Source: Celeribacter sp047630475 (GTDB taxonomy: Bacteria; Pseudomonadota; Alphaproteobacteria; Rhodobacterales; Rhodobacteraceae). From it: 64,000 bases of DNA. How positions within the stretch are numbered: position 1 is the first letter of the stretch; each line of letters starts with the position of its first letter. This document shows, in pieces, positions 63,414-64,000 of the stretch. Location: positions 142,616 through 206,615 of the forward strand of contig JBLHXX010000001.1 in the NCBI GenBank assembly GCA_047630475.1, given 5' to 3'. Under the pieces are notes generated by a model that worked only from the letters and a program-made list of their open reading frames with translations, made no database searches and was not told where the DNA came from. A program made the translations under genes and the position numbers.

Positions 63414-64000
63414 TTACCGCACAAACTTCTTATGTTTAAGACGTTTTGGTTCAAGCGCATCTGGTCCCAGACGACGTTTTTTGTCTTCCTCATAATCTTC
63501 AAAGTTGCCTTCGAACCATTCCACATGGGCATCGCCCTCGAACGCCAAGATGTGCGTACAGATGCGGTCAAGGAAGAAGCGATCGTGCGAGATGACCACG
63601 GCACAGCCAGCGAAATCTGTCAGCGCGTCTTCGAGCGCGCGAAGTGTTTCGACATCCAAGTCATTGGTCGGCTCATCGAGCAAAAGCACGTTACCACCAG
63701 AGCGCAAGAGGCGCGCCATGTGTACACGGTTGCGTTCACCGCCCGACAGGATGCCGACTTTTTTCTGCTGATCGCCGCCTTTGAAATTGAACGCCGAGCA
63801 GTACGCCCGCCCGTTCATTTCCGCATCGCCCAGCGTGATGATGTCTTGGCCGTCTGCGATGGCTTCGAACACGTTGGCGTTGGGGTCCAAATCGTCGCGC
63901 GATTGATCCACGTAAGACAGCTGCACGGTGTCGCCGTATTCGACGGTACCCTCGTCGGGCTGTTCTTGGCCGGTGAGCATTTTGAAAAGCGTCGATTTAC
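63414..64000 (-). CDS. ettA: Energy-dependent translational throttle protein EttA, C-terminal part (runs off the window)
   Basis: The last 195 codons of an ABC-F ATPase; the 5' part lies beyond the window. The second ATPase domain shows KSTLFKMLTGQEQPDEG after the Walker A, signature LSGGERNR, Walker B LLLDEPTNDLD and switch VISHDRFFLDR, and ends with the EDKKRRLG tail region typical of EttA. EttA binds the ribosomal E site and gates elongation according to ATP level. It is not a transporter: no membrane segments are linked to it. Confidence 0.95.
   Translation of the reverse strand, partial: KSTLFKMLTGQEQPDEGTVEYGDTVQLSYVDQSRDDLDPNANVFEAIADGQDIITLGDAEMNGRAYCSAFNFKGGDQQKKVGILSGGERNRVHMARLLRSGGNVLLLDEPTNDLDVETLRALEDALTDFAGCAVVISHDRFFLDRICTHILAFEGDAHVEWFEGNFEDYEEDKKRRLGPDALEPKRLKHKKFVR

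Overview
The window is a 64-kb piece of a bacterial chromosome with a moderate, roughly balanced GC content. Gene content and protein style point to the Roseobacter group (Rhodobacteraceae, Alphaproteobacteria): nadABC and nadE, a glp operon of the rhizobial glpDSTPQV type followed by glpK, a tandem glycine riboswitch before gcvTHP, tamA-tamB, mreBCD-mrdA-rodA, a short GluRS, and capsule-export proteins with a long N-terminal extension. I cannot assign a genus from sequence reading alone. It is mostly housekeeping DNA with a few accessory patches; I see no CRISPR array, rRNA, complete prophage or intact insertion sequence.

Layout. 1-3.1 kb: the start of a minus-strand glycosyltransferase and a divergent, translationally coupled trio (DXD glycosyltransferase, sulfotransferase, alpha/beta-hydrolase-like protein) that looks like surface-glycan assembly. 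3.1-9.1 kb: a GntR regulator, aroQ, an AbrB-type membrane protein and the nadABC operon for de novo NAD. 9.3-21.3 kb: glycerol use. A DeoR-type regulator and a second, orphan permease pair lie on the minus strand; glpD, two ATPases, two permeases, a DUF2160 membrane protein, the binding protein and glpK lie on the plus strand. 21.3-22.4 kb: gene-poor DNA on the 3' side of tRNA-Gln, possibly an old insertion scar. 22.6-25.1 kb: kpsE/kpsT-like capsule export. 25.3-33.3 kb: nhaA, a polyamine-family ABC importer with an Asp/Glu-type racemase, its divergent GntR regulator with a palindromic operator, and an SseB protein. 33.3-39.9 kb: the elongasome operon mreB-mreC-mreD-mrdA-rodA with a hydroxyacid dehydrogenase at its end.

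40-49.6 kb: an acyltransferase, leuA with a leader peptide, a secreted MORN-repeat protein, nadE, a short Hsp70, a zincin-like protein and gltX. 49.7-55 kb: glycine riboswitch, gcvTHP and trxC. 54.9-60 kb: tamB and tamA. 60-64 kb: small genes (PhnA-like, cold-shock protein, DUF2938, an acidic protein), an AT-richer DUF4145 gene between hairpin clusters, and the 3' part of ettA.

The most interesting items are: (i) the two glycerol-importer ATPases, which carry complementary motif losses predicting one competent and one degenerate ATP site; (ii) a diverged duplicate of the glycerol permease pair without ATPases or binding protein; (iii) a Leu-codon leader peptide with two competing hairpins before leuA; (iv) a periplasmic or secreted protein of 18 exact 23-residue MORN repeats with an alternating register; and (v) a DUF4145 zinc-finger gene framed by hairpins.
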